Positions 41,738-50,594 of a stretch of DNA of 64,000 bases are shown here, in pieces. Position 1 is the stretch's first letter, and each line of letters opens with the position of its first letter. The DNA is from Alphaproteobacteria bacterium. Lineage in GTDB: Bacteria; Pseudomonadota; Alphaproteobacteria; Ferrovibrionales; Ferrovibrionaceae. The position numbers were made by a program, and so were the translations under genes. Below the pieces are notes generated by a model. The model was not told the DNA's origin, made no database searches, and saw nothing but the letters and a program-made list of their open reading frames with translations. The stretch lies in assembly GCA_017307375.1 (NCBI GenBank), contig JAFKFH010000017.1, forward strand, positions 1-64,000. Direction: 5' to 3'.

Positions 41738-42873
41738 GCGAGTTCGCGCGCGGCAAAGACCAGTCGCCCGGCGACGATCGTCGCAACCACCCGCGGCAAC
41801 GCGGCATCGCGATCGTCGACCAACACCAGATCGGCGCGCTGGCCGGCGGCGATGCTGCCACGATCGGTGAAGCCGCCAAGCCGCGCCGCCCTGGTCGAGA
41901 CCAGCGCCCAGGCGGCGGCGAAGTCGAGCACGCCGTCGCGCGCGAGGCGGAAGGCGGCCTGAACCGGGGCGGGGTAGTAATAGTCCGAGGTCAGCGCGTC
42001 GAGCAGGCCGACGGCGGCCATGTCGGCCGCGCGCAGGCCGCCGGCCTGGTGACTGCGGCCACGCAGCACGTTCGGCGCGCCGAGAATGATGCCGCCGCCC
42101 AGCCGCCTGCCCTCCTCGGCCGTGGCGGCGTTCATCGGGAACTCGCAGATGTTGCAGCCCAGCGCGTGGAAGTGCCGGCGCATCTCGGGCGTCTCGTCGT
42201 CATGCGAGGCCAGCGCCACGCCGTACTGCCGCGCCAGCTCGGCCAGCCGACGGTTCGTCGGATCGACCCGCTCGGCGCGTGTCGTCACGCTGCGCACCAG
42301 CGCGGCGAAATCCTCGATCGTCATCTGCGCCCGGTCGGCATATTTGGCCAGCCGCGTCGGCTGATCGACCAGTTTCGCGATCGCCGGCAGATGGTTGTTG
42401 AAGGCCAGCAGCCGGATGCGCCCGGCGGCGAGCCAGTCCGCGATCTCGTCCGCCACCTCGGTGTTGAAGGTCTCATGGCGCAGATGCAGATGCGTGTCGC
42501 AGGCGAGGGTCGGGCGCAGCCGGTCCAGCGCGTCGGCAAAGGCCAATGCGGCATCGCGGCCGCGCAACCCGGGTTCCCACGACCAGGTCAGGCCATGCAA
42601 CGCCGTCGTGATGCCGTTCGCCACCATCTGGCGATCGGTTTCGATCAAGGCCAGGTCGGTCGGGAACCGGACGCCGGGCCGCGGCATCAGCTGGCGTTCG
42701 AAGGCATCGCCGTGCAGGTCGATGATCCCGGGCAGCAGCATCAGGTCGCGCGCATCGACGACGCGCCCCGACGAAACGGCGCCGATCGCCGCGATTTGGT
42801 CCCCCTCGACAGTCAAATCGGCATCGTCGACGGTGCCGTCGGGCATGAGGACACGGGCGTTGCGGATCTGCAT
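41734..42873 (-). CDS. PhnM-like amidohydrolase paralogue
   Basis: This 379-residue protein belongs to the amidohydrolase family that includes PhnM, the ribose 1-methylphosphonate 5-triphosphate diphosphatase. Conserved segments match the canonical PhnM at 48256: LPGIIDLHGDAFERQLMPRP, THLHLRHE, LASHDDET, GAPNVLRGRSHQ and LTSDYYYP, so the metal site seems intact. It differs in the region after the first metal motif and in the substrate loops. ATG 42873 starts the MQIRNARVL strand. It is coupled to the DUF1045 gene and lies downstream of phnF. Confidence 0.86.
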   Translation of the reverse strand: MQIRNARVLMPDGTVDDADLTVEGDQIAAIGAVSSGRVVDARDLMLLPGIIDLHGDAFERQLMPRPGVRFPTDLALIETDRQMVANGITTALHGLTWSWEPGLRGRDAALAFADALDRLRPTLACDTHLHLRHETFNTEVADEIADWLAAGRIRLLAFNNHLPAIAKLVDQPTRLAKYADRAQMTIEDFAALVRSVTTRAERVDPTNRRLAELARQYGVALASHDDETPEMRRHFHALGCNICEFPMNAATAEEGRRLGGGIILGAPNVLRGRSHQAGGLRAADMAAVGLLDALTSDYYYPAPVQAAFRLARDGVLDFAAAWALVSTRAARLGGFTDRGSIAAGQRADLVLVDDRDAALPRVVATIVAGRLVFAARELA

Positions 42874-42956
42874 GGCGGCGATGCCCCGGATATGTCGATC
42901 GAACCCGCAGTTAGCGCCGGGCACGACGCATGCTGCATGAAACTTTGGTGAAACAT

Positions 42957-42978
42957 CCGGCCATCGGCGGATGACCGG
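42957..42978 (-). terminator. Possible terminator after phnF
   Basis: CCGGCCATC (42957-42965) pairs with GATGACCGG (42970-42978), one mismatch, four-base loop. Read on the reverse strand it lies 13 bases after the phnF stop and is followed by ATGTTTCACC, a poor U tract. Read-through into the phnM-like gene is likely. Confidence 0.4.
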
Positions 42979-42990
42979 CCGATTGGTCGG

Positions 42991-43728
42991 TCAGGTACCC
43001 GGCTCGAACACCATCTGCACCCGTTCCGATGCCCAGCGGGCGACAGAATATTCGACGGGCCGGCCCGCCGAATCGACATTGATACCCTCGGTCAGCAGGA
43101 TCGGCTTGGTCGGCGCCTGCTGCAACAGGCGGGCATCGGCCGCCCGCGCCGCCCGCGCGGTGACCCGGGTGATCTTGCGGGTGTAGTCACCGACCCCCAA
43201 GCGCTCCATCGCGACGGTGATCGACCCGCTGTCGCGGATCGCTTCGGGCAATGTCGGAAATCTGGCCTTGGGAAAATAATGCGAGGCGACGCTGAGCGGC
43301 CGACCGTCGGCCTCGCCCAGCCGCTCGACCACCACGACGATCGTGCCCTTGCGGATCTCCAGCGCCTTGGCCACCGCCTCGCCGGCCGGCTCTTCGCGGA
43401 TCGCCAGCAGCTTGCCCGATGGTTCGCGGCGATGGCCCTGAATGTTTTCCGAAAATCGCGTCCGCCGCTTCACGCGATAGTCGATGACGGTTTCCTGCAC
43501 GAAGGTGCCGCGCCCCTGCTCGATCCTGACCAGGCCTTGTTCGGCCAGCGCTGCGACGGCGCGCCGGATCGTGTGGCGGTTGACGGCAAAATCGCCGGCC
43601 ATCTGCACCTCGGTCGGCAGCCGTTCGCCCGGTGGCGGGCGCCCCGCGACGATGTCGGCCTTCAGCCGCTCCGCGATCTGGCGCCACAGCGCGGTGCCCG
43701 TGCCGCGCGATAGATCCTGGTCTGTCAT
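42991..43728 (-). CDS. phnF: Phosphonate-operon GntR-family regulator
   Basis: This 245-residue HutC-subfamily GntR regulator has the winged-helix region WRQIAERLKADIVAG, LPTEVQMAGDFAVNRHTIRRAVAAL and GRGTFVQE, followed by a UbiC-like ligand domain. ATG 43728 is used; an upstream frame extends into the control region. It is divergent from phnG with the palindrome TGTCTAGACA between them, so it probably represses the C-P lyase operon. Confidence 0.9.
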   Translation of the reverse strand: MTDQDLSRGTGTALWRQIAERLKADIVAGRPPPGERLPTEVQMAGDFAVNRHTIRRAVAALAEQGLVRIEQGRGTFVQETVIDYRVKRRTRFSENIQGHRREPSGKLLAIREEPAGEAVAKALEIRKGTIVVVVERLGEADGRPLSVASHYFPKARFPTLPEAIRDSGSITVAMERLGVGDYTRKITRVTARAARAADARLLQQAPTKPILLTEGINVDSAGRPVEYSVARWASERVQMVFEPGT

Positions 43729-43799
43729 CGAAACTTCACCTATCGCGCCTTGCGCCGCACCGATATCGGCCGCATAACTATGTCGCCGAGAGATATAGA

Positions 43800-43809
43800 T
43801 GTCTAGACA
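43800..43809. promoter_or_regulatory. Putative PhnF operator
   Basis: TGTCTAGACA is a perfect palindrome 17 bases before the phnG start in the phnF-phnG divergent gap. Its core GTCTAGAC matches sites of other HutC-type GntR regulators such as NagR and DasR. Confidence 0.6.
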
Positions 43810-43825
43810 AATTTGAGATTGATCC

Positions 43826-44275
43826 ATGCCCGAGACCGATCATCAGGATCGCCGCCGCTGGATGGGGGTGCTGGCCAAGGCTGCGCCGGAGGAAGTCGCC
43901 GCCGCCTGGTCGGGCCTGCCCGCCATTCCGGCCTACGACTTCCTGCGCCGACCCGAAACCGGCCTTGTCATGGTGCGCGGCCGCATCGGCGGCGACGGAG
44001 CCGCCTTCAACGCCGGGGAAATGACCGTCACCCGCTGCTCGGTGCGGCTGGCCGGCGGCACGATCGGCCATGCCTGGATCGCCGGACGCCGGGCCGACCA
44101 GGCCGAGCGCGCCGCGGTGCTGGACGCACTGATGCAGGATCCCGCCCGGCGCCCGGCGATCGGCCGGGCGATCGACTGGCTGGCCGAGCTTCAGGAAGCG
44201 CGGCGGGACCGCGGCGCCCACGAGGCGGCGGCGACGCGCGTCGACTTCTTCACCATGGTGCGGGGAGCCGGATGA
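43826..44275 (+). CDS. phnG: Phosphonate C-P lyase complex subunit PhnG
   Basis: This 149-residue subunit has RRWMGVLAKAAPEEVAAAW, RPETGLVMVRGRIGG and GEMTVTRCSVRL, diagnostic of PhnG. With PhnI it transfers the phosphonate to the ribose of ATP, displacing adenine; it is also part of the PhnGHIJ core. It is the first gene of phnGHIJKLM and overlaps phnH by ATGA. Confidence 0.94.
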   Translation: MPETDHQDRRRWMGVLAKAAPEEVAAAWSGLPAIPAYDFLRRPETGLVMVRGRIGGDGAAFNAGEMTVTRCSVRLAGGTIGHAWIAGRRADQAERAAVLDALMQDPARRPAIGRAIDWLAELQEARRDRGAHEAAATRVDFFTMVRGAG

Positions 44276-44871
44276 TGGCCAGGACCGACATGCTGCTGCC
44301 CGGCCTGGCCGACCCGGTGCTCGATGCCCAGCAGATCTTTCGCGCCGTTCTCGATGCCATGGCCCGTCCCGGAACGATCGTCGACCTGCCGTCCCCGCCG
44401 GCCAGTCCCGAGCCGCTCGATCCGGCGACCACCGCCATCGTCCTGGCGCTGAACGACCAGGAAACCGTCGTGTGGCTCGACGATGCCGCCGACAGCGAGG
44501 CGGTACGCCAGCATCTGCGCTTTCATTGTGGCAGCCCGCTGACGGCGGATCCCGCGCAGGCTCATTTCGCGATCGTCGGCGATATCCGGGCCATGCCCCC
44601 ACTGGCGTCCTTCAACCTTGGTGGCGACGAGTACCCGGATCGATCGACGACGCTGATCCTGCAGGTGCCCGATCTGACGGGCGGCACGACCTGGACTCTC
44701 GGCGGCCCGGGCATCCGCGATCGTGCGACGCTCGCTGTTGCCGGGCTGCCCGACGGCTTCCGCGATCAGGTGATCGAAAACCATCTCGGGTTCCCGCGCG
44801 GCGTCGACCTGATCTTCACCTGCGGTGCGCGGGCTACTGCGCTGCCGCGCAGCACGCGCGTGGAGGGCTGA
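44272..44871 (+). CDS. phnH: Phosphonate C-P lyase complex subunit PhnH
   Basis: This 199-residue structural subunit has the typical start GLADPVLDAQQIFRAVLDAMARPG and the later GVDLIFTCGARATALPRST. PhnH has a degenerate PLP-transferase fold and supports the core complex. ATG 44272 overlaps the phnG stop; a second ATG follows directly. Confidence 0.93.
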   Translation: MMARTDMLLPGLADPVLDAQQIFRAVLDAMARPGTIVDLPSPPASPEPLDPATTAIVLALNDQETVVWLDDAADSEAVRQHLRFHCGSPLTADPAQAHFAIVGDIRAMPPLASFNLGGDEYPDRSTTLILQVPDLTGGTTWTLGGPGIRDRATLAVAGLPDGFRDQVIENHLGFPRGVDLIFTCGARATALPRSTRVEG

Positions 44872-44875
44872 GGCC

Positions 44876-45961
44876 ATGTATGTCGCGGTCAAGGGTGGCG
44901 AAACCGCAATCGACAATGCCCATCGCCTGATGGCCGAAGCCCGGCGCGGCGATCCGGCCGTGCCCGAGCTTACGGTGGAGCAGATCGCCAATCAGCTCGG
45001 CCTCGCCGTGGATCGGGTGATGACCGAAGGGTCGGTCTACGACCGCGAGCTCGCCGCACTGGCGATCAAGCAGGCCCAGGGCGACCTGATCGAGGCGGTA
45101 TTCCTGCTGCGCGCTTACCGCACCACCCTGCCGCGCTTCGGCGGGTCGGAACCGATCGACACCGGGGACATGGCGATCCGCCGCCGGATCAGCGCCGCCT
45201 TCAAGGACCTGCCGGGCGGCCAGGTGCTGGGGCCAACTTACGACTACACCCATCGCCTGCTCGATTTCGCGCTGGCCGCCGGCGGCGACCCGCCACCGGC
45301 CGCGCTGGCCGAGCGGCCGGTCGATGCCCATATGCCGCGTGTCGCCGACGTGCTGAGCCAGGAAGGGTTGATCGAGCGCGACCGGCCGGGGGAAGACGAA
45401 GGACCACCGTGCGACCTGACCCGGCAACCGCTGGAGTTTCCTGCCGGGCGCGACCTGCGGCTGCAGGCGCTGGCGCGCGGCGACGAAGGTTTCCTGCTGT
45501 CGCTCGCCTATTCATCGCAGCGCGGCTACGGCAACACCCATCCCTTCGCCGGCGAAATCAGAATGGGCGAGGTCGCGATCGAATTCCTGCCTGAGGAACT
45601 GGGCTTTCCGATCGAGATCGGCACGATCACCGTCACCGAATGCCAGATGATCAACCAGTTCAAGGGTACGAAGGACATCCCGCCGCAATTCACCCGCGGC
45701 TACGGCCTCGCCTTCGGCCATGCCGAGCGCAAGGCCATGGCGATGGCGCTGGTCGATCGCTCGCTGCGTGCCGGCGAGCTGGGCGAGGACGTCGCGAACC
45801 CGGTGCAGGACGAGGAATTCGTGCTGGCCCATGCCGACAACGTCGAGGCATCGGGCTTCGTCCAGCATCTGAAACTGCCGCACTATGTCGATTTCCAATC
45901 GGAACTGGAGCTGATCCGGCGCCTGCGCGCCGCCGCCATCCGGCGGGAGGCAGCGGAATGA
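44876..45961 (+). CDS. phnI: Phosphonate C-P lyase complex subunit PhnI
   Basis: This 361-residue protein starts MYVAVKGGETAIDNAHRL and has QIANQLGLAVDRVMTEGS, RRISAAFKDLPGGQVLGPT, SSQRGYGNTHPF and MINQFKGTKD, all PhnI signatures. It is the nucleosidase/transferase that couples the phosphonate to ribose triphosphate. Its stop overlaps phnJ as ATGA. Confidence 0.95.
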   Translation: MYVAVKGGETAIDNAHRLMAEARRGDPAVPELTVEQIANQLGLAVDRVMTEGSVYDRELAALAIKQAQGDLIEAVFLLRAYRTTLPRFGGSEPIDTGDMAIRRRISAAFKDLPGGQVLGPTYDYTHRLLDFALAAGGDPPPAALAERPVDAHMPRVADVLSQEGLIERDRPGEDEGPPCDLTRQPLEFPAGRDLRLQALARGDEGFLLSLAYSSQRGYGNTHPFAGEIRMGEVAIEFLPEELGFPIEIGTITVTECQMINQFKGTKDIPPQFTRGYGLAFGHAERKAMAMALVDRSLRAGELGEDVANPVQDEEFVLAHADNVEASGFVQHLKLPHYVDFQSELELIRRLRAAAIRREAAE

Positions 45962-46812
45962 CCACCGCATCGGGCTACAACTTCGCCTATCTCGACGAGC
46001 AGACCAAGCGGATGATCCGCCGCGCGATCCTCAAGGCGGTGGCGATCCCCGGCTACCAGGTGCCGTTCGGCAGCCGCGAGATGCCGCTGCCCTATGGCTG
46101 GGGTACCGGCGGGATCCAGGTCACCGCGGCGGTGATCGGGCCCGACGACCGGCTCAAGGTGATCGACCAGGGCGCCGACGACACCACCAATGCCGTCTCG
46201 ATCCGCCGCTTCTTCGCCCGTACCGCGGGTGTCGCCACCACCGAGCGCACGACGGCCGCCACCGTGATCCAGACCCGTCATCGCATTCCCGAAACGCCGC
46301 TGACCGAGGGACAGATCCTGGTCTACCAGGTGCCGATCCCCGAACCGCTGCGCTGGCTCGAGCCGCGCGAGACCGAGACGCGGCGCATGCACGCGCTGGC
46401 CGATTACGGCGCGATGCATGTAAAGCTCTACGAGGATATCGCCCGCTATGGCCGCATCGCCACGACCTACGACTATCCGGTGCTGGTCAACGACCGCTAT
46501 CTGATGCGCCCGTCGCCGATCCCGAAGTTCGACAATCCGAAGATGGACATGAGCCCCGCGCTGCAGCTGTTCGGTGCGGGCCGCGAAAAGCGCATCTACG
46601 CGGTGCCGCCCTACACGAAGGTGCGCAGCCTCGACTTCAAGGACCATCCGTTCGCGGTCCAATCCTGGGACCGCCCGTGTGAATTGTGCGGCGCGACCGA
46701 CAGCTTCCTCGACGAGGTCGTCACCGACGATCGCGGCGGCCGCATGTTCGTCTGCTCCGATACCGACCATTGCGGCACACGCCGCGATGCCGCGCAGGAG
46801 GCCGCGGAATGA
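45958..46812 (+). CDS. phnJ: Carbon-phosphorus lyase PhnJ (radical SAM)
   Basis: This 284-residue enzyme cleaves the C-P bond of ribose-1-phosphonate 5-phosphate by radical chemistry, giving the hydrocarbon and 5-phosphoribosyl 1,2-cyclic phosphate. The cysteines needed for the [4Fe-4S] cluster and catalysis are at C241, C244, C266 and C272 (RPCELCG and FVCSDTDHCG), the same numbering as in E. coli PhnJ. FNFAYLDE-type start, GGIQVTAA and GQILVYQVPIPEPLR are conserved. The catalytic function should therefore be intact. Confidence 0.96.
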   Translation: MTTASGYNFAYLDEQTKRMIRRAILKAVAIPGYQVPFGSREMPLPYGWGTGGIQVTAAVIGPDDRLKVIDQGADDTTNAVSIRRFFARTAGVATTERTTAATVIQTRHRIPETPLTEGQILVYQVPIPEPLRWLEPRETETRRMHALADYGAMHVKLYEDIARYGRIATTYDYPVLVNDRYLMRPSPIPKFDNPKMDMSPALQLFGAGREKRIYAVPPYTKVRSLDFKDHPFAVQSWDRPCELCGATDSFLDEVVTDDRGGRMFVCSDTDHCGTRRDAAQEAAE

Positions 46813-47582
46813 CCGGCCCGCTGTTGACGGTCGCAGGCCTTACCCGCCTCTACGGCGCCCGCGTCGGCTGCCGCGACGTCTCGTTCGAGTTGTGGCCCGG
46901 CGAGGTGATGGGCATCGTCGGCGAGTCCGGCTCGGGCAAGACGACGCTGCTGAACTGCCTCTCGGCGCGGCTGGAACCCAGTACCGGCCATGTGGTCTAC
47001 GACACGCGCGACGACGGCCCGATCGACATCTACGCGATGAGCGAGCCGCGCCGGCGCCTGCTGATGCGGACCGACTGGGGCATCGTCCACCAGAATCCGC
47101 GCGATGGCCTGCGCATGGGCGTGTCGGCCGGCGCCAATGTCGGCGAGCGGCTGATGGCGGTCGGCGCGCGGCATTACGGCGAGATCCGCGCCCAGGCCGA
47201 TGAATGGCTGCGCAAGGTCGAGATCGAGCCCGAGCGCATCGACGACCTGCCGCTGACCTTCTCCGGCGGCATGCTGCAGCGGCTGCAGATCGCCCGCAAT
47301 CTCGTCACCCATCCGCGGCTGGTGTTCATGGACGAGCCGACCGGCGGCCTCGACGTCTCGGTGCAGGCCCGCCTGCTCGACCTCCTGCGGCGCCTGGTCA
47401 CCGACCTCGGCCTCGCGGCGATCGTCGTGACCCACGACCTGGCCGTCGCGCGGCTGCTGGCCCATCGCCTGATGGTGATGCGCCGCGGCGAGGTGGTCGA
47501 GACCGGCCTGACCGACCAGGTGCTGGACGATCCGCACCACCCCTATACCCAGTTGCTGGTTTCCTCGGTGCTGCAGCCATGA
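46809..47582 (+). CDS. phnK: Phosphonate C-P lyase system ATPase PhnK
   Basis: This 257-residue ABC-type ATPase has Walker [19 protein letters not shown], the signature [10 protein letters not shown], and Walker [15 protein letters not shown]. The inserted [22 protein letters not shown] region marks PhnK. It has no membrane partner and instead binds the C-P lyase core. ATG 46809 overlaps phnJ. Confidence 0.94.
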   Translation: MTGPLLTVAGLTRLYGARVGCRDVSFELWPGEVMGIVGESGSGKTTLLNCLSARLEPSTGHVVYDTRDDGPIDIYAMSEPRRRLLMRTDWGIVHQNPRDGLRMGVSAGANVGERLMAVGARHYGEIRAQADEWLRKVEIEPERIDDLPLTFSGGMLQRLQIARNLVTHPRLVFMDEPTGGLDVSVQARLLDLLRRLVTDLGLAAIVVTHDLAVARLLAHRLMVMRRGEVVETGLTDQVLDDPHHPYTQLLVSSVLQP

Positions 47583-48253
47583 TCCGCGTCGAAGCCCTGT
47601 CGAAAACCTACGTCCTGCATACCCAGGGCGGCATCGAGATCCCGGTCTTCGCCGATGCAGAGATGAGCGTCGATGCCGGCGAATGCGTGGCATTGCATGG
47701 CCCGTCCGGGTCGGGCAAGTCGACGCTGCTGCGCTGCCTCTACGGCAATTGCAAGCCCGACGGCGGGGCGATCCGCATCCGGCACGGCGATGACCTCGTC
47801 GATATCGCAGCCGCGGCACCGCGTGTCGTCCTCGACGTGCGCCGGCGCACTCTCGGCTATGTCAGCCAGTTCCTGCGCGCCATCCCGCGCGTCCCCGCCC
47901 TCGACGTGGTGGCCGAGCCGTTGCGCGCGCTGGGCCTGCCGGTCGAGGCGGCACGGGCGCGGGCGGGCGACCTGCTGGCCCGACTGCGTATCCCCGAGCG
48001 TCTGTGGACGCTGGCCCCGGCGACGTTCTCGGGCGGCGAGCAGCAGCGGGTGAACATCGCCCGGGGGTTTGCCGCCAACCATCCGATCCTGCTGCTGGAC
48101 GAACCAACCGCTTCGCTCGACCAGAAGAACCGCGAGGTCGTCATAGAGTTGATTGCCGAGGCCAAGGCCGCGGGCACCGCGCTGGTCGGCGTCTTCCACG
48201 ACGACGAGGTGCGCGAGGCGGTCTCCACCCGTATCCATCTCATGCAGGGCTGA
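47579..48253 (+). CDS. phnL: Phosphonate C-P lyase system ATPase PhnL
   Basis: This 224-residue ATPase has Walker [38 protein letters not shown], the signature [10 protein letters not shown] and Walker [12 protein letters not shown]. The start, [18 protein letters not shown], and the VSQFLR motif are PhnL features. It joins PhnK on the core complex. ATG 47579 overlaps phnK. Confidence 0.94.
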   Translation: MIRVEALSKTYVLHTQGGIEIPVFADAEMSVDAGECVALHGPSGSGKSTLLRCLYGNCKPDGGAIRIRHGDDLVDIAAAAPRVVLDVRRRTLGYVSQFLRAIPRVPALDVVAEPLRALGLPVEAARARAGDLLARLRIPERLWTLAPATFSGGEQQRVNIARGFAANHPILLLDEPTASLDQKNREVVIELIAEAKAAGTALVGVFHDDEVREAVSTRIHLMQG

Positions 48254-48255
48254 TC

Positions 48256-49398
48256 ATGGCCGACCTCATTCTCGGCAATGCGCGTATCGTCACGGAAGAC
48301 GAGGTCTTCGCCGGCAGCGTGGCGGTGCAAGACGGCATGATCGCCGCGATCGATCGCGGCACCGGGCTTGTCCCCGGCGCCTTCGATTGCGAAGGCGACA
48401 TCGTCGTGCCGGGCCTGGTCGAACTGCATACCGACAATCTCGATCGCCATGTGACGCCGCGACCGAAGGTGCGCTGGCATGCCGGCTCGGCGCTGATGGC
48501 GCATGACGCACAGATGGCGGCAGCCGGCATCACCACGGTGTTCGATGCGCTGGCGGTCGGCGACATCATCGACGGCTCGTCGCGCATGGCGACCTTGCGC
48601 GACATGGTCGCGGCGGTAACGGCCGGCGTCGCCTCGGGCTATCTGCGCGCCGAACACCGGCTGCATCTGCGCTGCGAAGTCTCGACCGCCACCGCCGTGG
48701 AGATGTTCACCTCGCTGGCCGACAACCCGCTGGTCGGCATCGTCAGCCTGATGGACCACACGCCGGGCCAGCGACAGTTCGTGCATGAGGAGCAGTACCG
48801 GACCTATTTCATGGGCAAATACGGCTTCTCGCATGCCGAAATGGACGAATTCTCCCGGCATCAGCGCGACAATGCCGACCGCTTCTCCGGCCTGCATCGG
48901 CGGGCGATCGCCGCGCTCGCCCGCGACCGCGGCTTCACCCTGGCCAGCCATGACGACGCGACCGCCGACCATGTCGCCGAAGCCGCCGAGCTCGGTACCC
49001 GCCTCGCGGAGTTCCCGACCACGATCGCGGCGGCCAAGGCGTCGCGGACCGCCGGCATGGCGGTGATGATGGGGGCGCCCAACCTGATCCGCGGCGGCTC
49101 GCATTCCGGCAATATCGCCGCCGCCGATCTCGCTGCCGCCGGCGACCTCGACCTGCTGTCTTCCGACTACGTGCCGGTCAGCTTGCTGGCCGCGGCCTTC
49201 CGGCTGCACCAGGGCCCGCTCGGCTTCAGCCTGCCGGCGGCGATCAACACCGTCAGCCGCAACCCGGCCAGGACCGCAGGGCTTGACGACCGCGGCATCA
49301 TTGCCGTGGGGAAGCGCGCCGACCTGGTGCGCGTGCGCGCGACCGACGAAATGCCGATCGTGCGCGAGGTATGGCGATCAGGCCGGCGGGTCGCCTAG
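48256..49398 (+). CDS. phnM: Ribose 1-methylphosphonate 5-triphosphate diphosphatase PhnM
   Basis: This 380-residue amidohydrolase matches canonical PhnM closely: GLVELHTDNLDRHVTPRPK, AEHRLHLRCE, SLMDHTPGQRQF, LASHDDAT, GAPNLIRGGSHSGN and LSSDYVP. It removes pyrophosphate from the triphosphate intermediate before PhnJ acts. Its TAG stop overlaps the convergent phnN stop within the tetranucleotide CTAG (49395-49398), so there is no intergenic space. Confidence 0.95.
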   Translation: MADLILGNARIVTEDEVFAGSVAVQDGMIAAIDRGTGLVPGAFDCEGDIVVPGLVELHTDNLDRHVTPRPKVRWHAGSALMAHDAQMAAAGITTVFDALAVGDIIDGSSRMATLRDMVAAVTAGVASGYLRAEHRLHLRCEVSTATAVEMFTSLADNPLVGIVSLMDHTPGQRQFVHEEQYRTYFMGKYGFSHAEMDEFSRHQRDNADRFSGLHRRAIAALARDRGFTLASHDDATADHVAEAAELGTRLAEFPTTIAAAKASRTAGMAVMMGAPNLIRGGSHSGNIAAADLAAAGDLDLLSSDYVPVSLLAAAFRLHQGPLGFSLPAAINTVSRNPARTAGLDDRGIIAVGKRADLVRVRATDEMPIVREVWRSGRRVA

Positions 49399-49934
49399 AC
49401 GAAGTCGCCCAGCGCGGCGACGAAGGCCGATATCCCGGCCTCGAGATCGCCGTCATTGACGACGGTGCGGACGTCGGCGCCCGCGGGCATGACGGCGGTG
49501 GCGCGCTTCAGGCGCTCGCGGATGTCTTCGGCCCGCTCGCGCCCCCGCGCGGCAAGACGTGCCGCCAGCACATCGTCCGGTGCGGTGACCACGACGACAC
49601 CGACCGGCGCAAGGCGCTTGCGCGCATCACCGACCACGGCGCGCGAGGCATTGACGACAACGGCGGTGCCGTCGGCACGGATCCGGCCGAGGCTTGCCGG
49701 CACGCCATAGGCAAGCCCGTGGGCGCGCCAGGACAGCATGAAGGCACCGCAGGCTTCCTGCCGTTCGAAATCGTCGCGATCGAGAGTGTCATGCACCTCG
49801 GCACCGGCCTGAGCCGGCCGCGTCACCACACGGCGGGCGAAATGGACATCGGGAAGCCGCGTCCTCGCCCCTTCGATCAGGCTGTCCTTGCCGGCGCCGC
49901 TTGGCCCGACCACCAGGATCAGCGCCGCCGTCAT
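49395..49934 (-). CDS. phnN: Ribose 1,5-bisphosphate phosphokinase PhnN
   Basis: This 179-residue guanylate-kinase-like enzyme has the P-loop VVGPSGAGKDSL (about residues 8-19), RRVVTRPAQAGAE and SWRAHGLAYGVP. It phosphorylates ribose 1,5-bisphosphate to PRPP, the last step of C-P lyase metabolism. ATG 49934 overlaps the hexapeptide-transferase stop as ATGA. It ends head-on against phnM. Confidence 0.93.
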   Translation of the reverse strand: MTAALILVVGPSGAGKDSLIEGARTRLPDVHFARRVVTRPAQAGAEVHDTLDRDDFERQEACGAFMLSWRAHGLAYGVPASLGRIRADGTAVVVNASRAVVGDARKRLAPVGVVVVTAPDDVLAARLAARGRERAEDIRERLKRATAVMPAGADVRTVVNDGDLEAGISAFVAALGDFV

Positions 49935-50587
49935 CCGTCGTATTTCTCCGCGAAGGCCTCGGCGCTCAAGGCGCGGAAATCGGACAGCGCGGCATCGATT
50001 TGCGCATGCGGCCAATCCCACCAGGCGATCCGCATCAGTTTCTCTGCGGTGCGATCGTCGACGCGCTGCCGCAGCGGCCGGGCGGGCACCCCGACGACGA
50101 TGGCGAACGGAGCGACATCCCTGGTGACGACGGCGCCCGAACCGATGGCCGCACCGGCACCAATCGTCACGCCGGGCATGACGATGGCATTATGGCCGAG
50201 CCAGACATCCGGCCCGATCACCACCTGGTCCTGGCGGCGCCAGGCGAAGATCTCCTCGTCGTCGGGCAAGCCGAAACCGTAGGAAGCGGAGCGATAGGTG
50301 AAATGGTGCAACGTCGCCCGCCACCAGGGATGATTGCTCGGATTGATCCGTACGCCGGTGGCCAGGTTGGCGAACTTGCCGATCCGGGCATGGGCGATCT
50401 GGTTCTGCCCCATCGCGTAACCGTAATCGCCGATCTCGGCATTCGCCACCATCGAATGGGGCCCGAGATAGGTGTAGCGCCCGAAGGTCGAATTGCGCAC
50501 CACGGCGGTCGGATCGATCTCCGGCGTCTCGGTCGTCGGCCGCCCGGCGGTCCAGGGATCGCGGCCCTCGCCACAATTGATCAGCAT
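49931..50587 (-). CDS. Phosphonate-associated hexapeptide-repeat acyltransferase
   Basis: This 218-residue left-handed beta-helix protein has hexapeptide repeats (IGDYGYAMGQNQIAHARIGKF, then VVIGPDVWLGHNAIVMPGV) and a catalytic-type histidine in HHFTYR/GHNA, as in xenobiotic acetyltransferases. A subfamily of these proteins is regularly linked to phn operons. It may acetylate aminoalkylphosphonates, like PhnO, but this is not established. GAGG precedes ATG 50587, and the gene lies between phnE and phnN. Confidence 0.86.
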   Translation of the reverse strand: MLINCGEGRDPWTAGRPTTETPEIDPTAVVRNSTFGRYTYLGPHSMVANAEIGDYGYAMGQNQIAHARIGKFANLATGVRINPSNHPWWRATLHHFTYRSASYGFGLPDDEEIFAWRRQDQVVIGPDVWLGHNAIVMPGVTIGAGAAIGSGAVVTRDVAPFAIVVGVPARPLRQRVDDRTAEKLMRIAWWDWPHAQIDAALSDFRALSAEAFAEKYDG

Positions 50588-50594
50588 CACGACC

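Noticed and set aside
41066-42873. Reading the phnM-like/DUF1045 pair as part of the SDR operon at 40299
   Set aside because: They are on opposite strands and converge; the phosphonate link is supported by the phnM similarity and phnF position.
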